NCBI RefSeq assembly: GCF_011927785.1
Contig: NZ_JAATJK010000001.1
Location: 620,001-684,000 of the forward strand
Origin: Micromonospora profundi
GTDB lineage: Bacteria > Actinomycetota > Actinomycetes > Mycobacteriales > Micromonosporaceae
Direction: 5' to 3'
Length of the DNA stretch: 64,000 bases
Shown: piece after piece, positions 49,653 to 58,012 of the stretch
Numbering within the stretch: the stretch's first letter is position 1
Layout of the letters: each line of letters opens with the position of its first letter
Notes under the pieces: generated by a model
Databases searched by the model: none
What the model saw: the letters and a program-made list of their open reading frames with translations, nothing else
What the model was told of the DNA's origin: nothing
Translations under genes and position numbers: made by a program

Positions 49653-52415
49653 GTGTCCAGAAGTCTCGCTGGTGCGGTGGTGTCCGCGCTGGCCGTCGCC
49701 GCGGGCGTCGTGGTGGCCCCCTTCGCCGCCGCCTCGGCGCCAGCGGCTGACTCGTCGTCGGCTTCGGCCGCCGCCGAGGCGTACAGCTGGCGCAACGTCC
49801 AGGTCGGTGGCGGTGGCTTCGTGCCCGGCATCGTCTTCAACCCCACCGAGAAGAACCTGATCTACGCCCGGACCGACATCGGCGGCGCGTACCGCTGGGA
49901 GCAGTCCAGCCAGTCGTGGACGCCCCTGCTCGACTGGGTCGGCGCCGACCGGTGGGGCTACAACGGGGTGGTAAGCATCGCCACCGACCCGGTGCAGACC
50001 AACCGGGTGTACGCGGCGGTAGGCATGTACACGAACGGATGGGACCCGAACAACGGCGCGATCCTCCGCTCGGCCGACAAGGGCGCCACCTGGCAGATCA
50101 CCGAGTTGCCGTTCAAGAACGGCGGCAACATGCCGGGCCGGGGGATGGGTGAGCGGCTCGCCGTCGACCCCAACCGGAACAGCATCGTCTACTACGGCGC
50201 CGAGGGCGGCAACGGGCTGTGGCGCAGCACCGACCACGGGGCCACGTGGGCGAAGGTCACCGCCTTCCCCAACGTCGGCAACTACCGGGCCGACCCGAGC
50301 GACCCCAACGGCTACAGCGGGCAGAACCAGGGCCTGACCTGGGTGAGCTTCGACAAGAGCACCGGTTCGGCCGGCTCCACCACGCAGACCATCTACGTCG
50401 GCGTGGCGGACAAGGAGAATCCGGTCTACCGCAGCACCGACGGGGGCGTCAGTTGGGCGCGCATCCCCGGCCAGCCCACCGGCTACCTGGCACACAAGGG
50501 CGTCGTCGATCCGGTCGGCGGTCACCTCTACATCGCCACAAGCGACACCGGCGGCCCGTACGACGGTGGCAAGGGTGACGTCTGGAAGTTCACCAGGTCC
50601 ACCGGAGCGTGGACGCGGATCAGCCCGGTGCCGTCCACCAGCGCGGACGCGTACTTCGGCTACAGCGGCCTGACCATCGACCGGCAGCACCCGAACACGC
50701 TGCTGGTTGCCACCCAGGTCTCCTGGTGGCCGGACGCGATCTTCTTCCGCAGCACCGACGGCGGGGCGAGCTGGACCCGCATCTGGGAGTTCACAAGCTA
50801 TCCCGAGCAGTCCCGCCGCTACACGATGGACGTCAGCTCCGTGCCCTGGCTGACGTTCGGCGTCAACCCGGCACCACCGGAGTCCTCGCCCAAGCTCGGC
50901 TGGATGAACGAGTCGGTGGAGATCGACCCGCACGACTCCAACCGGATGATGTACGGCACCGGCGCCACCATCTACGGCACCACCGACCTGACCAAGTGGG
51001 ACACCGGCGGCCAGTTCACCATCAAGCCGATGGTGCGCGGCCTGGAGGAGACCGCTGTCCTCGACCTGATCAGCCCGCCCAGCGGCGCGCCGCTGATCAG
51101 CGCGCTCGGCGACGTCGGCGGCTTCCGGCACACCGACCTGGACGCCATCCCGGCAATGCTGTTCACCCAACCGGTCTTCACGAGCACCACAAGCCTGGAC
51201 TACGCCGAGAGCAAGCCGGCCGTGCTCGTCCGCTCCGGCAACTTCACCGACGCCGACCGGCCCGGCGACAGCCACGTCGCCTTCTCCACCGACGGCGGCG
51301 CCACCTGGTTCCAGGGCACCGAGCCGTCCGGGGTCAACACCGGCGGTACGGTCGCGGCCGCCGCCGACGGCAGCCGGTTCGTCTGGGCGCCCGGCGACGC
51401 TGGTCAGCGGGTTGTCTACTCGGTCGGCTTCGGCAACACCTGGACACCGTCCACGGGCATCCCGGCCAACGCGACAATCGAGTCCGACCGGGTCGACCCC
51501 AACCGGTTCTACGGCTTCAGCGGCGGCCGGGTCTACCTCAGCACCGACGGCGGTGCGAGTTTCACCGCCACGGCGGCGACCGGGCTGCCCACCTCCGACG
51601 TGCGGTTCAAGGCCCTGCCCGGCCGGTCGGGCGAGCTGTGGCTGGCCGGGCCCGGCGGGCTGTGGCGGTCCACCGACGGGGGCGCCAGCTTCGCCAAGCT
51701 GGGCGGCGTCAGCGCCTCCGGCAACGTCGGCTTCGGCAAGGCGGCACCGGGGCGGACCAACCCGGCCGTCTTCCTGTACGGCACTGTGGACGGTCAGCCT
51801 GGAGTGCACCGCTCCGACGACGGCGGCACGACCTGGGTACGCGTCAACGACGACCGCCACCAGTACGGCAACCCGACCGAGGCGCTGACCGGTGATCCCC
51901 GCGTCTACGGCCGGGTCTACCTCGGCACCAACGGTCGGGGGATCGTTGTCGGCGAGCGCACCGGCGGACCCACCACCCCGCCGCCGACGACGCCCCCTCC
52001 GACGACGCCGCCTCCCACCACGCCCCCTCCGACCACGCCCCCTCCGACCACGCCGCCTCCGACCACGCCCCCTCCGACGACGCCGCCTCCCACCACACCG
52101 CCGCCGGGTGGCGGGTGCGCGGCGACGTACCGGGTGACGGGCTCCTGGTCTGGCGGTTTCCAGGCCGAACTGGTGGTCAGCAATCCCGGCAGCGCGCCCA
52201 TCGCCGGCTGGACGTTGGGCTGGACCTTCCCGAACGGCCAGCGGATCGGCCAACTCTGGGGCGGCACGCACACCCAGAGCGGTGCGGTCGTCTCGGTTCA
52301 GGACAGCGGCTGGAACGGCGCGCTCGGCGCTGGCGCCAGCACCACTGTCGGCTTCCTCGGCACGTGGACCGGCAGCAACGCACCTCCGGCCACCGTCACC
52401 TGCACGAGTCGCTGA
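49653..52415 (+). CDS. Secreted xyloglucanase (GH74) with CBM2
   Basis: 920 residues. The signal peptide (to about residue 30) is followed by a GH74 twin beta-propeller, with the catalytic aspartates in ARTDIGGAYRW (Asp75) and SALGDVGGFRH (near 487) and many Asp-box-like SxDxGxTW repeats. Next come a PPPTT linker of about nine repeats (residues 773-820) and a C-terminal CBM2 (822-920, YRVTGSWSGGFQAEL, GWTLGWTFPNGQ). It cleaves xyloglucan backbone outside the cell and binds cellulose. It uses a GTG start with a GAGAGGAA RBS. Probably controlled by the CebR-like box. Confidence 0.95.
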   Translation: MSRSLAGAVVSALAVAAGVVVAPFAAASAPAADSSSASAAAEAYSWRNVQVGGGGFVPGIVFNPTEKNLIYARTDIGGAYRWEQSSQSWTPLLDWVGADRWGYNGVVSIATDPVQTNRVYAAVGMYTNGWDPNNGAILRSADKGATWQITELPFKNGGNMPGRGMGERLAVDPNRNSIVYYGAEGGNGLWRSTDHGATWAKVTAFPNVGNYRADPSDPNGYSGQNQGLTWVSFDKSTGSAGSTTQTIYVGVADKENPVYRSTDGGVSWARIPGQPTGYLAHKGVVDPVGGHLYIATSDTGGPYDGGKGDVWKFTRSTGAWTRISPVPSTSADAYFGYSGLTIDRQHPNTLLVATQVSWWPDAIFFRSTDGGASWTRIWEFTSYPEQSRRYTMDVSSVPWLTFGVNPAPPESSPKLGWMNESVEIDPHDSNRMMYGTGATIYGTTDLTKWDTGGQFTIKPMVRGLEETAVLDLISPPSGAPLISALGDVGGFRHTDLDAIPAMLFTQPVFTSTTSLDYAESKPAVLVRSGNFTDADRPGDSHVAFSTDGGATWFQGTEPSGVNTGGTVAAAADGSRFVWAPGDAGQRVVYSVGFGNTWTPSTGIPANATIESDRVDPNRFYGFSGGRVYLSTDGGASFTATAATGLPTSDVRFKALPGRSGELWLAGPGGLWRSTDGGASFAKLGGVSASGNVGFGKAAPGRTNPAVFLYGTVDGQPGVHRSDDGGTTWVRVNDDRHQYGNPTEALTGDPRVYGRVYLGTNGRGIVVGERTGGPTTPPPTTPPPTTPPPTTPPPTTPPPTTPPPTTPPPTTPPPTTPPPGGGCAATYRVTGSWSGGFQAELVVSNPGSAPIAGWTLGWTFPNGQRIGQLWGGTHTQSGAVVSVQDSGWNGALGAGASTTVGFLGTWTGSNAPPATVTCTSR
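51970..52105 (+). repeat. 15-bp coding repeat for the PPPTT linker
   Basis: About nine tandem 15-bp units of variants of CCTCCGACCACGCCG encode the proline/threonine linker between the GH74 and CBM2 domains. The array is in frame and coding, so it is not a CRISPR or intergenic satellite. Copy number probably varies by slippage. Confidence 0.85.
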
Positions 52416-52558
52416 CCTCGGGTGGTCCGGGGGGCAACCCCCGGACCACCTCCGGAACACCGGTCCGCCGGGCTGTCTGAGGGGTCCGGCACCTCGGCGG
52501 ACCGGCCTGACACCCGCTCAGGTCGAGCACCGAACCAGCCCGTACACACACAAGAGCG

Positions 52559-52590
52559 AGCCCCGCCGACCGGAAGGTCGAGCGGGGCTT
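52559..52590. terminator. Bidirectional terminator
   Basis: AGCCCCGC and GCGGGGCT form an 8-bp perfect stem with a 15-nt loop between the convergent xyloglucanase and membrane protein genes. The nearby T and A runs are short. Confidence 0.65.
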
Positions 52591-52607
52591 GTCGTGCGGT
52601 TGGGCTG

Positions 52608-53015
52608 TCAGTCGTCCAGGCCGACGGGGGAGTTGGGGCGGTCCACGTCGACGAACTCGACGTCGTTCACCGCGCGGTCGTCCCGGCTGCCGGCGGCACG
52701 GGCGGCGGAGCCGACGGCCCAGCCGACCGCCGCGCCGACAAGCGCGGCACCGATCAGCAGAGTCCACGGCAGCGCCGGCTGGCGACCGGCGAGCGCGTCG
52801 AAGGCACGCGAGGCGCGCCGCCGCGCCTCCTCGGCTGCCGAGCCCACCAGGTCACCCGCGCCGTCGGCGAGGCCACCGCTGTTGCGGCGGGCCGAGCGGG
52901 CGGTGTCCCGGACGCTGTCCCCGGCGGAGCTGACGGTGGAGACCAGGTGCTCCCACGCCTGGTCCGCGATCCGCTCCGGCTTGCTGCGGCGGTCCAGCAG
53001 GTTGGTTCCGAACAT
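52608..53015 (-). CDS. Single-span membrane protein, YtxH-like layout
   Basis: 135 residues: a soluble helical N-terminus with amphipathic heptads (WEHLVSTVSSAGDSVRDTARSARR), one span PWTLLIGAALVGAAVGWAVG near residues 86-105, and an acidic tail. ATG 53015 has GAGGAGG upstream. The layout resembles actinobacterial YtxH/DUF3618-like stress proteins. Function unassigned. Confidence 0.65.
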   Translation of the reverse strand: MFGTNLLDRRSKPERIADQAWEHLVSTVSSAGDSVRDTARSARRNSGGLADGAGDLVGSAAEEARRRASRAFDALAGRQPALPWTLLIGAALVGAAVGWAVGSAARAAGSRDDRAVNDVEFVDVDRPNSPVGLDD

Positions 53016-53149
53016 CGTGGTTACCTCCTCGGGTGCCGAAGCCACCTACCTCGGACTTCGGCGGCTGTCCAGCGCGTCACGGCTCGCTCAACTCGCAGTG
53101 CCCCGCGCCGACCGCGCGCAAACCCGGCCGGCACGGGCTCCCGACCGGT

Positions 53150-53293
53150 TCAGCGCACCGTCACCACGGCAGCGCCCCGGGCGAAGTCGTCGTCATCGTC
53201 GTCATCGTCACCCCCGCCACCGCCGAAACCGCAGGCCAACACGAGGGCAAGCAGCAGGCCGACGCCAGCTATCCCGGCCAGTTTCTTGATCAT
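53150..53293 (-). CDS. 47-residue lipoprotein-like peptide with eight aspartates
   Basis: The start MIKKLAGIAGVGLLLALVLAC is a short basic n-region and hydrophobic segment ending in a lipobox LVLAC (Cys21). It is followed by GFGGGGG, eight consecutive aspartates and FARGAAVVTVR. ATG 53293 has AGAGGA about 8 nt upstream. The reading frame is intact and has the high-GC third positions of its neighbours. The acidic run could bind calcium or other cations at the outer membrane face. No family is recognised. Confidence 0.6.
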   Translation of the reverse strand: MIKKLAGIAGVGLLLALVLACGFGGGGGDDDDDDDDFARGAAVVTVR

Positions 53294-53724
53294 CGAAGAT
53301 CCTCTCCGTCACGGTGGGCGTCCCGGGCTGATGCTAGGAGGAAGCGGCAACCTCGGGCGGGTGATTCGAGCCGGCATCGGGTTGCCGGATGGAATCACGC
53401 CCATCGAGCTCTGCATCCCGGGAGGCGCGACACGCCGGGCTCAGTCGGGCCGAGACGCGGGGCGGGCCGATTGTGGGGCATGTCGGGTCCGGGCCGCTAC
53501 CCTTGTCGGCGGCGCGTCGGTTCCGACCGATTGCCGACTGAGCAGATAACGAAAAGTATTGAGTGATCAGATACCGAAATGAAGGGATATGGGCCACTTT
53601 GGGTGGCCGGATCCGTGAATTGCTCATCCTGAGGGGTGGCGACCGAGGCCGTCGGAGGAATACTCTCGGTCGCGGCCCGCGTACTGATGAGGCGCCCGGG
53701 GGACGGGCGGGTGGAGGTGCTCGC
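53294..53724. other. 431-nt intergenic region upstream of the STAS gene
   Basis: Contains two near-identical 12-mers, CAGATAACGAAA (53543-53554) and CAGATACCGAAA (53568-53579), 25 nt apart, and a small hairpin GGCCAC / GTGGCC at 53592-53608. The segment 53540-53590 is distinctly A/T-rich. It is probably the promoter and regulator site of the STAS gene. No coding frame was accepted. Confidence 0.55.
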
Positions 53725-54087
53725 GTGAGCCTGTCGATCGTGCAGTCAGTTCTGTCCGGTGGTGTTGTGGAGATCTCCCCGCGTGGTGAGATCGACGTCG
53801 ACACCGCGTACGAGGTGCGGGAAGCGATCGCGGAGGTGCTGGCCAAGGGCCGCCCGCTGCGCATCGAGCTCAACATGAGGCTTGTCACCTTCATCGACTC
53901 CGTCGGCATCAGCGCCATGGTCGCCGGCTTTCAGACCGCCGAGGTCAGCGGCGTCAAGCTCGTCGTCACCGAGCCCAGCCGGTTCGTGCACCGGCAGCTC
54001 TGGGTGACGGGCCTGCTCGGCCTCTTCGGTGCTCCCGAGCCCTACTTCGCCGGCGCTGCCACCCCCGAGGTGCTCCCCGGCGCCTGA
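53725..54087 (+). CDS. STAS-domain protein (anti-sigma factor antagonist type)
   Basis: 120 residues with the STAS fold: VVEISPRGEIDVDTAYEVREA, the phosphorylation-loop region FIDSVGISAMVAGFQ with Asp-Ser-x-Gly, and a C-terminal helix ending in a Pro/Ala tail. In Streptomyces-type regulators the serine in this loop is phosphorylated to release the anti-sigma factor. GTG 53725 follows GGAGG at 53712-53716. No anti-sigma partner is adjacent. Confidence 0.85.
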   Translation: MSLSIVQSVLSGGVVEISPRGEIDVDTAYEVREAIAEVLAKGRPLRIELNMRLVTFIDSVGISAMVAGFQTAEVSGVKLVVTEPSRFVHRQLWVTGLLGLFGAPEPYFAGAATPEVLPGA

Positions 54088-54111
54088 GACGTCGACACCT
54101 TGCTCGGCCCG

Positions 54112-54939
54112 TCAGGGCTCCTGGTCGAGACCGCTCAGGTCCACGTCGGCCACCTCGGTGACCGCCCGGATGGCCGTCACCGACGCGTACCCGCCGGCCA
54201 GCAACGCGACGTCCGTGCCGGGCTGCGCGGCCTGGCCCGGCTCCTCCAACGAGGTACGCACGAAGCCGTGCCCCGACTCGGCAACAGTCATCTGCACCTG
54301 GCCGAAGCTGGCCAGCGAACCACGGCGCACCCCGCGCAGCCGCCCGTGCGGCAGGTCGGGGGCGTTGACGTTGAGCACGCTCTCCGGTGGGCCTGCCGTG
54401 AGCCGGGGCAGCAGGTCCAGGGCTACCCGGGCGGCGGTGGCCCAGTGCCGCTCGACGTCGCGTACCCGAGCCGCGGCGTCCACCGCCGCGCCACCACTGG
54501 CGGCCGTGGCCTCACCGGCGGACAGCATGTCCAGCGACACCGCCATCGCCCGACAGCCGTTCGTGGCGGCGGTGAACGCGGCACCGACAGTGCCCGAGTG
54601 CAGCACGGCGCGGCCGGCGTTCGCGCCCCTGTTGATGCCGGACAGCACCACCGACGGCGGCGGCCCGAACGCGCCGTGCAGCGCGATGAGCGTGATGAAG
54701 CCGGGGGAGCCACCCACCCCGTACGCGGGCACACCCGGCAGGTCCGCCAACGGATGATCGTGCACCACGACCCGGCCGTCCCGTTCCACAGCGCTCATCG
54801 CGGCGCTGGTGCCGCTTGCCTCCTCCAGCGGTGCCGCGACCACGACGTCCAGTCCCCGCTGCGCCGCCGCCCACGCCAGCGCCTGGATGCCCGGCGCGGC
54901 GATCCCGTCGTCGTTGGTGACCAACACCCGCAGGCTCAT
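54112..54939 (-). CDS. surE: SurE-family 5'-nucleotidase (acid phosphatase)
   Basis: 275 residues. N-terminal VTNDDGIAAPGIQALA carries the metal-binding Asp-Asp pair, followed by SGINRGANAGRAVLHSGTVGAA, the hallmark SurE segment, and NVNAPDLPHG. The enzyme dephosphorylates nucleoside 5'-monophosphates, and the length is close to the family. The ATG at 54939 overlaps the stop of the PfkB-type gene (ATGA), so the pair is co-translated. This suggests linkage to a sugar- or nucleoside-phosphate cycle. Confidence 0.9.
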   Translation of the reverse strand: MSLRVLVTNDDGIAAPGIQALAWAAAQRGLDVVVAAPLEEASGTSAAMSAVERDGRVVVHDHPLADLPGVPAYGVGGSPGFITLIALHGAFGPPPSVVLSGINRGANAGRAVLHSGTVGAAFTAATNGCRAMAVSLDMLSAGEATAASGGAAVDAAARVRDVERHWATAARVALDLLPRLTAGPPESVLNVNAPDLPHGRLRGVRRGSLASFGQVQMTVAESGHGFVRTSLEEPGQAAQPGTDVALLAGGYASVTAIRAVTEVADVDLSGLDQEP

Positions 54940-55913
54940 CTGTCGACCACCCGGTCGGCCAGCTCGTCGGGGGTGGTCCGCTCCTGCGGCCGGCTGTCCG
55001 CCGGTGCCAGCTGGACGCGCTCCACCAGCCCGGTGATGGAGTCCAACCGGCCGGTGCCCAGGCCGTGCCGGGTGACGTTCAGTGCCCCGGCGGCGGCACC
55101 GGTACGGATGGCGGTGCGGATGTCCCCACCGCGGGCGATCACGGCGGCCACCCCGGCGGTCATCGAGTCGCCAGCGCCACGCGGGTCGGCGGCCTCCAGC
55201 CGAGGCATCTGCACCTCGAAGAGTTCCCCGTCGATGAGCGTCAACGCCGGCTGGTCGGCCCGGCTCACCACCACCGTCTCCGCGCCGGCCGCGTGCAGTT
55301 CGTACATCGCCCGGGTCAGCTCCGCTGTCTCGTCGTTGCGGGCGCGCCCGTCGCGGATCAGCTCCTCGTGGCTCACCTTGAGGAAGAACACCCCGCTCTC
55401 CAGCGCCGCACCGAGGTGGTCCCCGGAGAGGTCGACCACCACCCGGCTGCCGTTGGCGCCGAGGTCGGCGGCGAAGCGCCGGTACACGTCGGCCGGGACG
55501 AGCCACGGCTCGTTGGGCCCGCTCAGGATGCTCACCTCGGCGCGGAGGCCCTCGCCGAGCGCCAGGTTGTAGAGCTCGTCGAGTTCGTGCCGGCTCAGCG
55601 GATGCCCCGGCACGTCGACGATCTCCTGCCGGGAGCCGTCCCGACGGTCGTGCACGTAGCCGCCGCTGCCGGAGTCCCGGACCACCACCTTGAGGTCGAC
55701 GCCCTCGCTGACCAGCAGTGGTTCCAGCACCTGGCCGATCTCGCCGCCGAGCGCGGCGCACAGCACCACCTCGACACCGAGCGACAGGACCATGCGGGCC
55801 TGCCAGACGCCCTGACCGCCGGGGTGCAGATGCAGCTCGGGGTGGTCGTTCGGCTGATCCACAGTTACCGTCAGCTGCGGCGTGGGCGCGAAGACCATCA
55901 CGTGCCCGCTCAC
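54936..55913 (-). CDS. PfkB-family carbohydrate kinase (1-phosphofructokinase/tagatose-like)
   Basis: 325 residues. The N-terminal TPQLTVTVDQP and the glycine pair GGQGVWQARMVLSLG match the 1-phosphofructokinase branch of the PfkB family. The C-terminal anion-hole motif DPRGAGDSMTAG has the catalytic aspartate, and the final VERVQLAP segment is typical. The sugar is not predictable: fructose-1-P, tagatose-6-P or a nucleoside are all possible. GTG 55913 is the start; the gene ends into SurE. Confidence 0.85.
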   Translation of the reverse strand: MSGHVMVFAPTPQLTVTVDQPNDHPELHLHPGGQGVWQARMVLSLGVEVVLCAALGGEIGQVLEPLLVSEGVDLKVVVRDSGSGGYVHDRRDGSRQEIVDVPGHPLSRHELDELYNLALGEGLRAEVSILSGPNEPWLVPADVYRRFAADLGANGSRVVVDLSGDHLGAALESGVFFLKVSHEELIRDGRARNDETAELTRAMYELHAAGAETVVVSRADQPALTLIDGELFEVQMPRLEAADPRGAGDSMTAGVAAVIARGGDIRTAIRTGAAAGALNVTRHGLGTGRLDSITGLVERVQLAPADSRPQERTTPDELADRVVDR

Positions 55914-56085
55914 CGGTCATCCCCGTTCATGCGTCCACCCTTCGTCACGACCGGTGATACCCCAACAGCCGACGGTAGTGATAACGCGCCGCCAATGCCC
56001 GGGCAACGGCCGGTGTCCGTCCGGGCGTTGCCAGCCCCACCTGTGTACGGGACGATCGTGCGACCCATCGACGGCGGGAGACGGC

Positions 56086-56553
56086 GTGCTCAGCAGCGAC
56101 ACGTTCAGCTACACCGTGCAGGCCCGCTGTTCGCTCGCCGACGCGGCGGCCCTGCTTGGCGACCTGAGCCGCCAGGGCGAGCTGCATCCACTCATCGTCC
56201 GGGTGCGGCGAGTTCCGCCCAGGGACGGAGCCGTGGCCAGCTACACCATCAACGACCGGCTGGTCGCCGGCCCGGTGCGCTTCCGAACCACCTATCACGC
56301 GGACGTGCTGACCCTCGACGACGACGAGATCGTCACAGTCGCACGCCAGTGGCCGGCCACCACCGTGCGTAACCACACACGTCTACGCGCCGAGCCCGAC
56401 GGCCTGGTCCGGATCGACGTCGAGATCACCCTGCGGGCACCGAAACCCCTTTTCCGGTACGCCTTCAGCCAGGCCCGCGTCGCCCACCTGGCCCTGGCGG
56501 CCCGGCTGGGAGCGGCCCTCGACCGCAGCGACAACCCCCCACCGTCGACCTGA
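56086..56553 (+). CDS. SRPBCC-family protein
   Basis: 155 residues. Features are YTVQARCSLADAAALLGDLSRQ, PVRFRTTYHADVLTL, WPATTVRNHTRL and a C-terminal FRYAFSQARVAHL, consistent with the SRPBCC/polyketide-cyclase fold. The ligand is likely hydrophobic, and it is probably not an enzyme. The GTG start at 56086 has GGGAG 8 nt upstream. Its convergent neighbour shares a terminator at 56623. Confidence 0.65.
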   Translation: MLSSDTFSYTVQARCSLADAAALLGDLSRQGELHPLIVRVRRVPPRDGAVASYTINDRLVAGPVRFRTTYHADVLTLDDDEIVTVARQWPATTVRNHTRLRAEPDGLVRIDVEITLRAPKPLFRYAFSQARVAHLALAARLGAALDRSDNPPPST

Positions 56554-56622
56554 CCCAGCCCGCCCCGCTGGCCCTCCGCGCTGCGCGGCGCGAACAGGAC
56601 GGGCTGCGCCCGCTGACGCACA

Positions 56623-56658
56623 CCGGCCGACGCCCCCCGTGGGGGAGGCGCCGGCCGG
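56623..56658. terminator. Strong hairpin between convergent genes
   Basis: CCGGCCGACGCCCCCC pairs with GGGGGAGGCGCCGGCCGG around a 3-nt loop, with one mismatch. It serves the SRPBCC gene and the wall hydrolase gene. Confidence 0.75.
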
Positions 56659-56669
56659 GTCGGGGTCGA

Positions 56670-57734
56670 TCAGTACACGGACAGGTGTACGTGGTTCGTG
56701 TGGTCGCTGGACGGGTCGCCGTTCGCCCCGCTGTACGACTTCCACCCGCTGCTGGGCAGCCAGATCTGCCTGTACCAGATCACGTACAGCACGGCGAGCC
56801 GGTCGGCGTTGCGGATGAAGTACGCGGCGAGGTTGTTGCCGTACGTCTTGTCGCCGCCGGTGGCGTCCCCACCGAAGCCGTTCTTCTGCGCGGCGAAGTC
56901 GCAGGCGCGACCCTTCGGGTGCTCGCCGGAGCCGCCGGAGCGGTGGCAGGAGACGTACCTGGTGAAGCCTGCGGCCTTGGCCTGGTTGAGGGCGTGCAGG
57001 GTGCGTGGGGTGATGCAGCCGTTGGCCGGGGTGGGGTCGTTGACGCTGCACGACTCGGACGGCCAGGAGCCGTCGGAGTTGCGCGGCGCGGGCTTGGCGT
57101 TGGCGGTGGAGGTGCCCCGGTTGGAGCCGGAGTCGGAGGCGGTGGTCTGCTGCCTGGTGTTGGCAACGGTCAGGGCGCGTTCGGCCTGCTCCTTGCGCTT
57201 GGCCATCACCTCGACCTGCTTGCGCTGCTCGCGGATCTCGCCGTCGAGGGCGACGCGGGTGCGGTTGGCCTCGTCCTTCGTGGCGATCAGGTCGCGCAGC
57301 ACCCGGTCCTCGTTGGCGGCGACCACGTCCAGCGCGGCGGCGCGGTCCATGAAGCCTTCGGGGGTGTTGGTGTTGAGCAGCGCCGAGACGGTGCTGAGCC
57401 GGCCGGTGCGGTACGCGACGCCGGCGATCTCTCCGACCTTGCCGCTGCGCTCGTTCATCTCGGCTTCGGTGGTCTTGAGCTTGGCGGCGAGTTGCTGCTG
57501 CCGCTGGACCGAGGTGTCCAGGGCGCGCTTCGCGTCCAGGTAGCCCTTGCTGGCCGCGTCCAGTGCGGCGCGCAGGGCCGGGGTGCCGCCCTCTTCGTCG
57601 TTGTCGGGTGCCGCGGCCCGCTGGGTGGCCGGGGGAGCGGCCGAGGCGGCGCCGGCGGGGATGGCGACGCCGAGGGTGAACATCATGACGATCAGCGCCG
57701 CCAATCGGGCGGCGGGGGGTCGTGCTCGTGCCAC
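56670..57734 (-). CDS. Secreted coiled-coil protein with LAS-type wall hydrolase domain (c-di-AMP-riboswitch controlled)
   Basis: 354 residues. The signal peptide (LAALIVMMFTLGVAIPAGA, site near residue 35) is followed by a long coiled coil (about 55-190, KGYLDAKRALDTSVQRQQQL) as in NlpC/P60 and M23 proteins. The C-terminal domain carries GEHPKGRACDF, the His-x-x-Gly-x-Ala-x-Asp metal site of LAS peptidases, and the final NHVHLSV as the second His site. It is probably a muramyl-peptide DD- or LD-peptidase. GTG 57734 has GGAAGGA upstream. The 5' leader contains the ydaO-type riboswitch. Confidence 0.8.
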   Translation of the reverse strand: MARARPPAARLAALIVMMFTLGVAIPAGAASAAPPATQRAAAPDNDEEGGTPALRAALDAASKGYLDAKRALDTSVQRQQQLAAKLKTTEAEMNERSGKVGEIAGVAYRTGRLSTVSALLNTNTPEGFMDRAAALDVVAANEDRVLRDLIATKDEANRTRVALDGEIREQRKQVEVMAKRKEQAERALTVANTRQQTTASDSGSNRGTSTANAKPAPRNSDGSWPSESCSVNDPTPANGCITPRTLHALNQAKAAGFTRYVSCHRSGGSGEHPKGRACDFAAQKNGFGGDATGGDKTYGNNLAAYFIRNADRLAVLYVIWYRQIWLPSSGWKSYSGANGDPSSDHTNHVHLSVY

Positions 57735-57746
57735 TGCGCATGTCCT

Positions 57747-57862
57747 TCCGTCAGCCGCCGACCGGGTTAGCTGACGGGTTCGGGACGGAAGATCCCTACC
57801 GCTGACGCGGATGCACCCCAGGAACATGGTTCCCCGGTTCGCCCTCTCGGGTGATTAGGCGG
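57747..57862 (-). ncRNA. ydaO/yuaA-type cyclic-di-AMP riboswitch
   Basis: The minus-strand leader of the wall hydrolase gene contains the conserved blocks of the ydaO class in order: CGAACCGGGGAACC near 57845-57830, GGGGTGCATCCGC, GGTAGGGATCTTCCGTCCC, and CCCGAACCCGTCAGCTAACC, closing into GGCGGCTGACGG. Actinobacterial members precede cell-wall hydrolase and resuscitation genes. High c-di-AMP switches expression off. Boundaries are approximate. Confidence 0.88.
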
Positions 57863-58012
57863 CGGCCGCCACCGGCGCCGGGAGGGCGCCGCCGGGTGGT
57901 GGCCGGGAGCCAGCCTACCGGTGCTCATGGGGCTGGTGCAGCCATTGTGACTGACGGTGTGCATGGCGCTACTCAAAAAGCCGACAAAAGGGATTAAGGG
58001 CGGAATTTCGCC

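Noticed and set aside
51970..52105. Possible CRISPR-like regular repeats
   Set aside because: Units are 15 bp, in frame and without spacers; they code for the PPPTT linker.
49317..52460. N-terminal extension of the BON-domain frame through the xyloglucanase region
   Set aside because: The long minus-strand frame is open only because it mirrors GH74 and the PPPTT linker; the BON gene has its own RBS and start at 49316.
57735..57827. Extension of the wall-hydrolase protein upstream to 57827
   Set aside because: This segment is the riboswitch expression platform; the signal peptide begins at GTG 57734.
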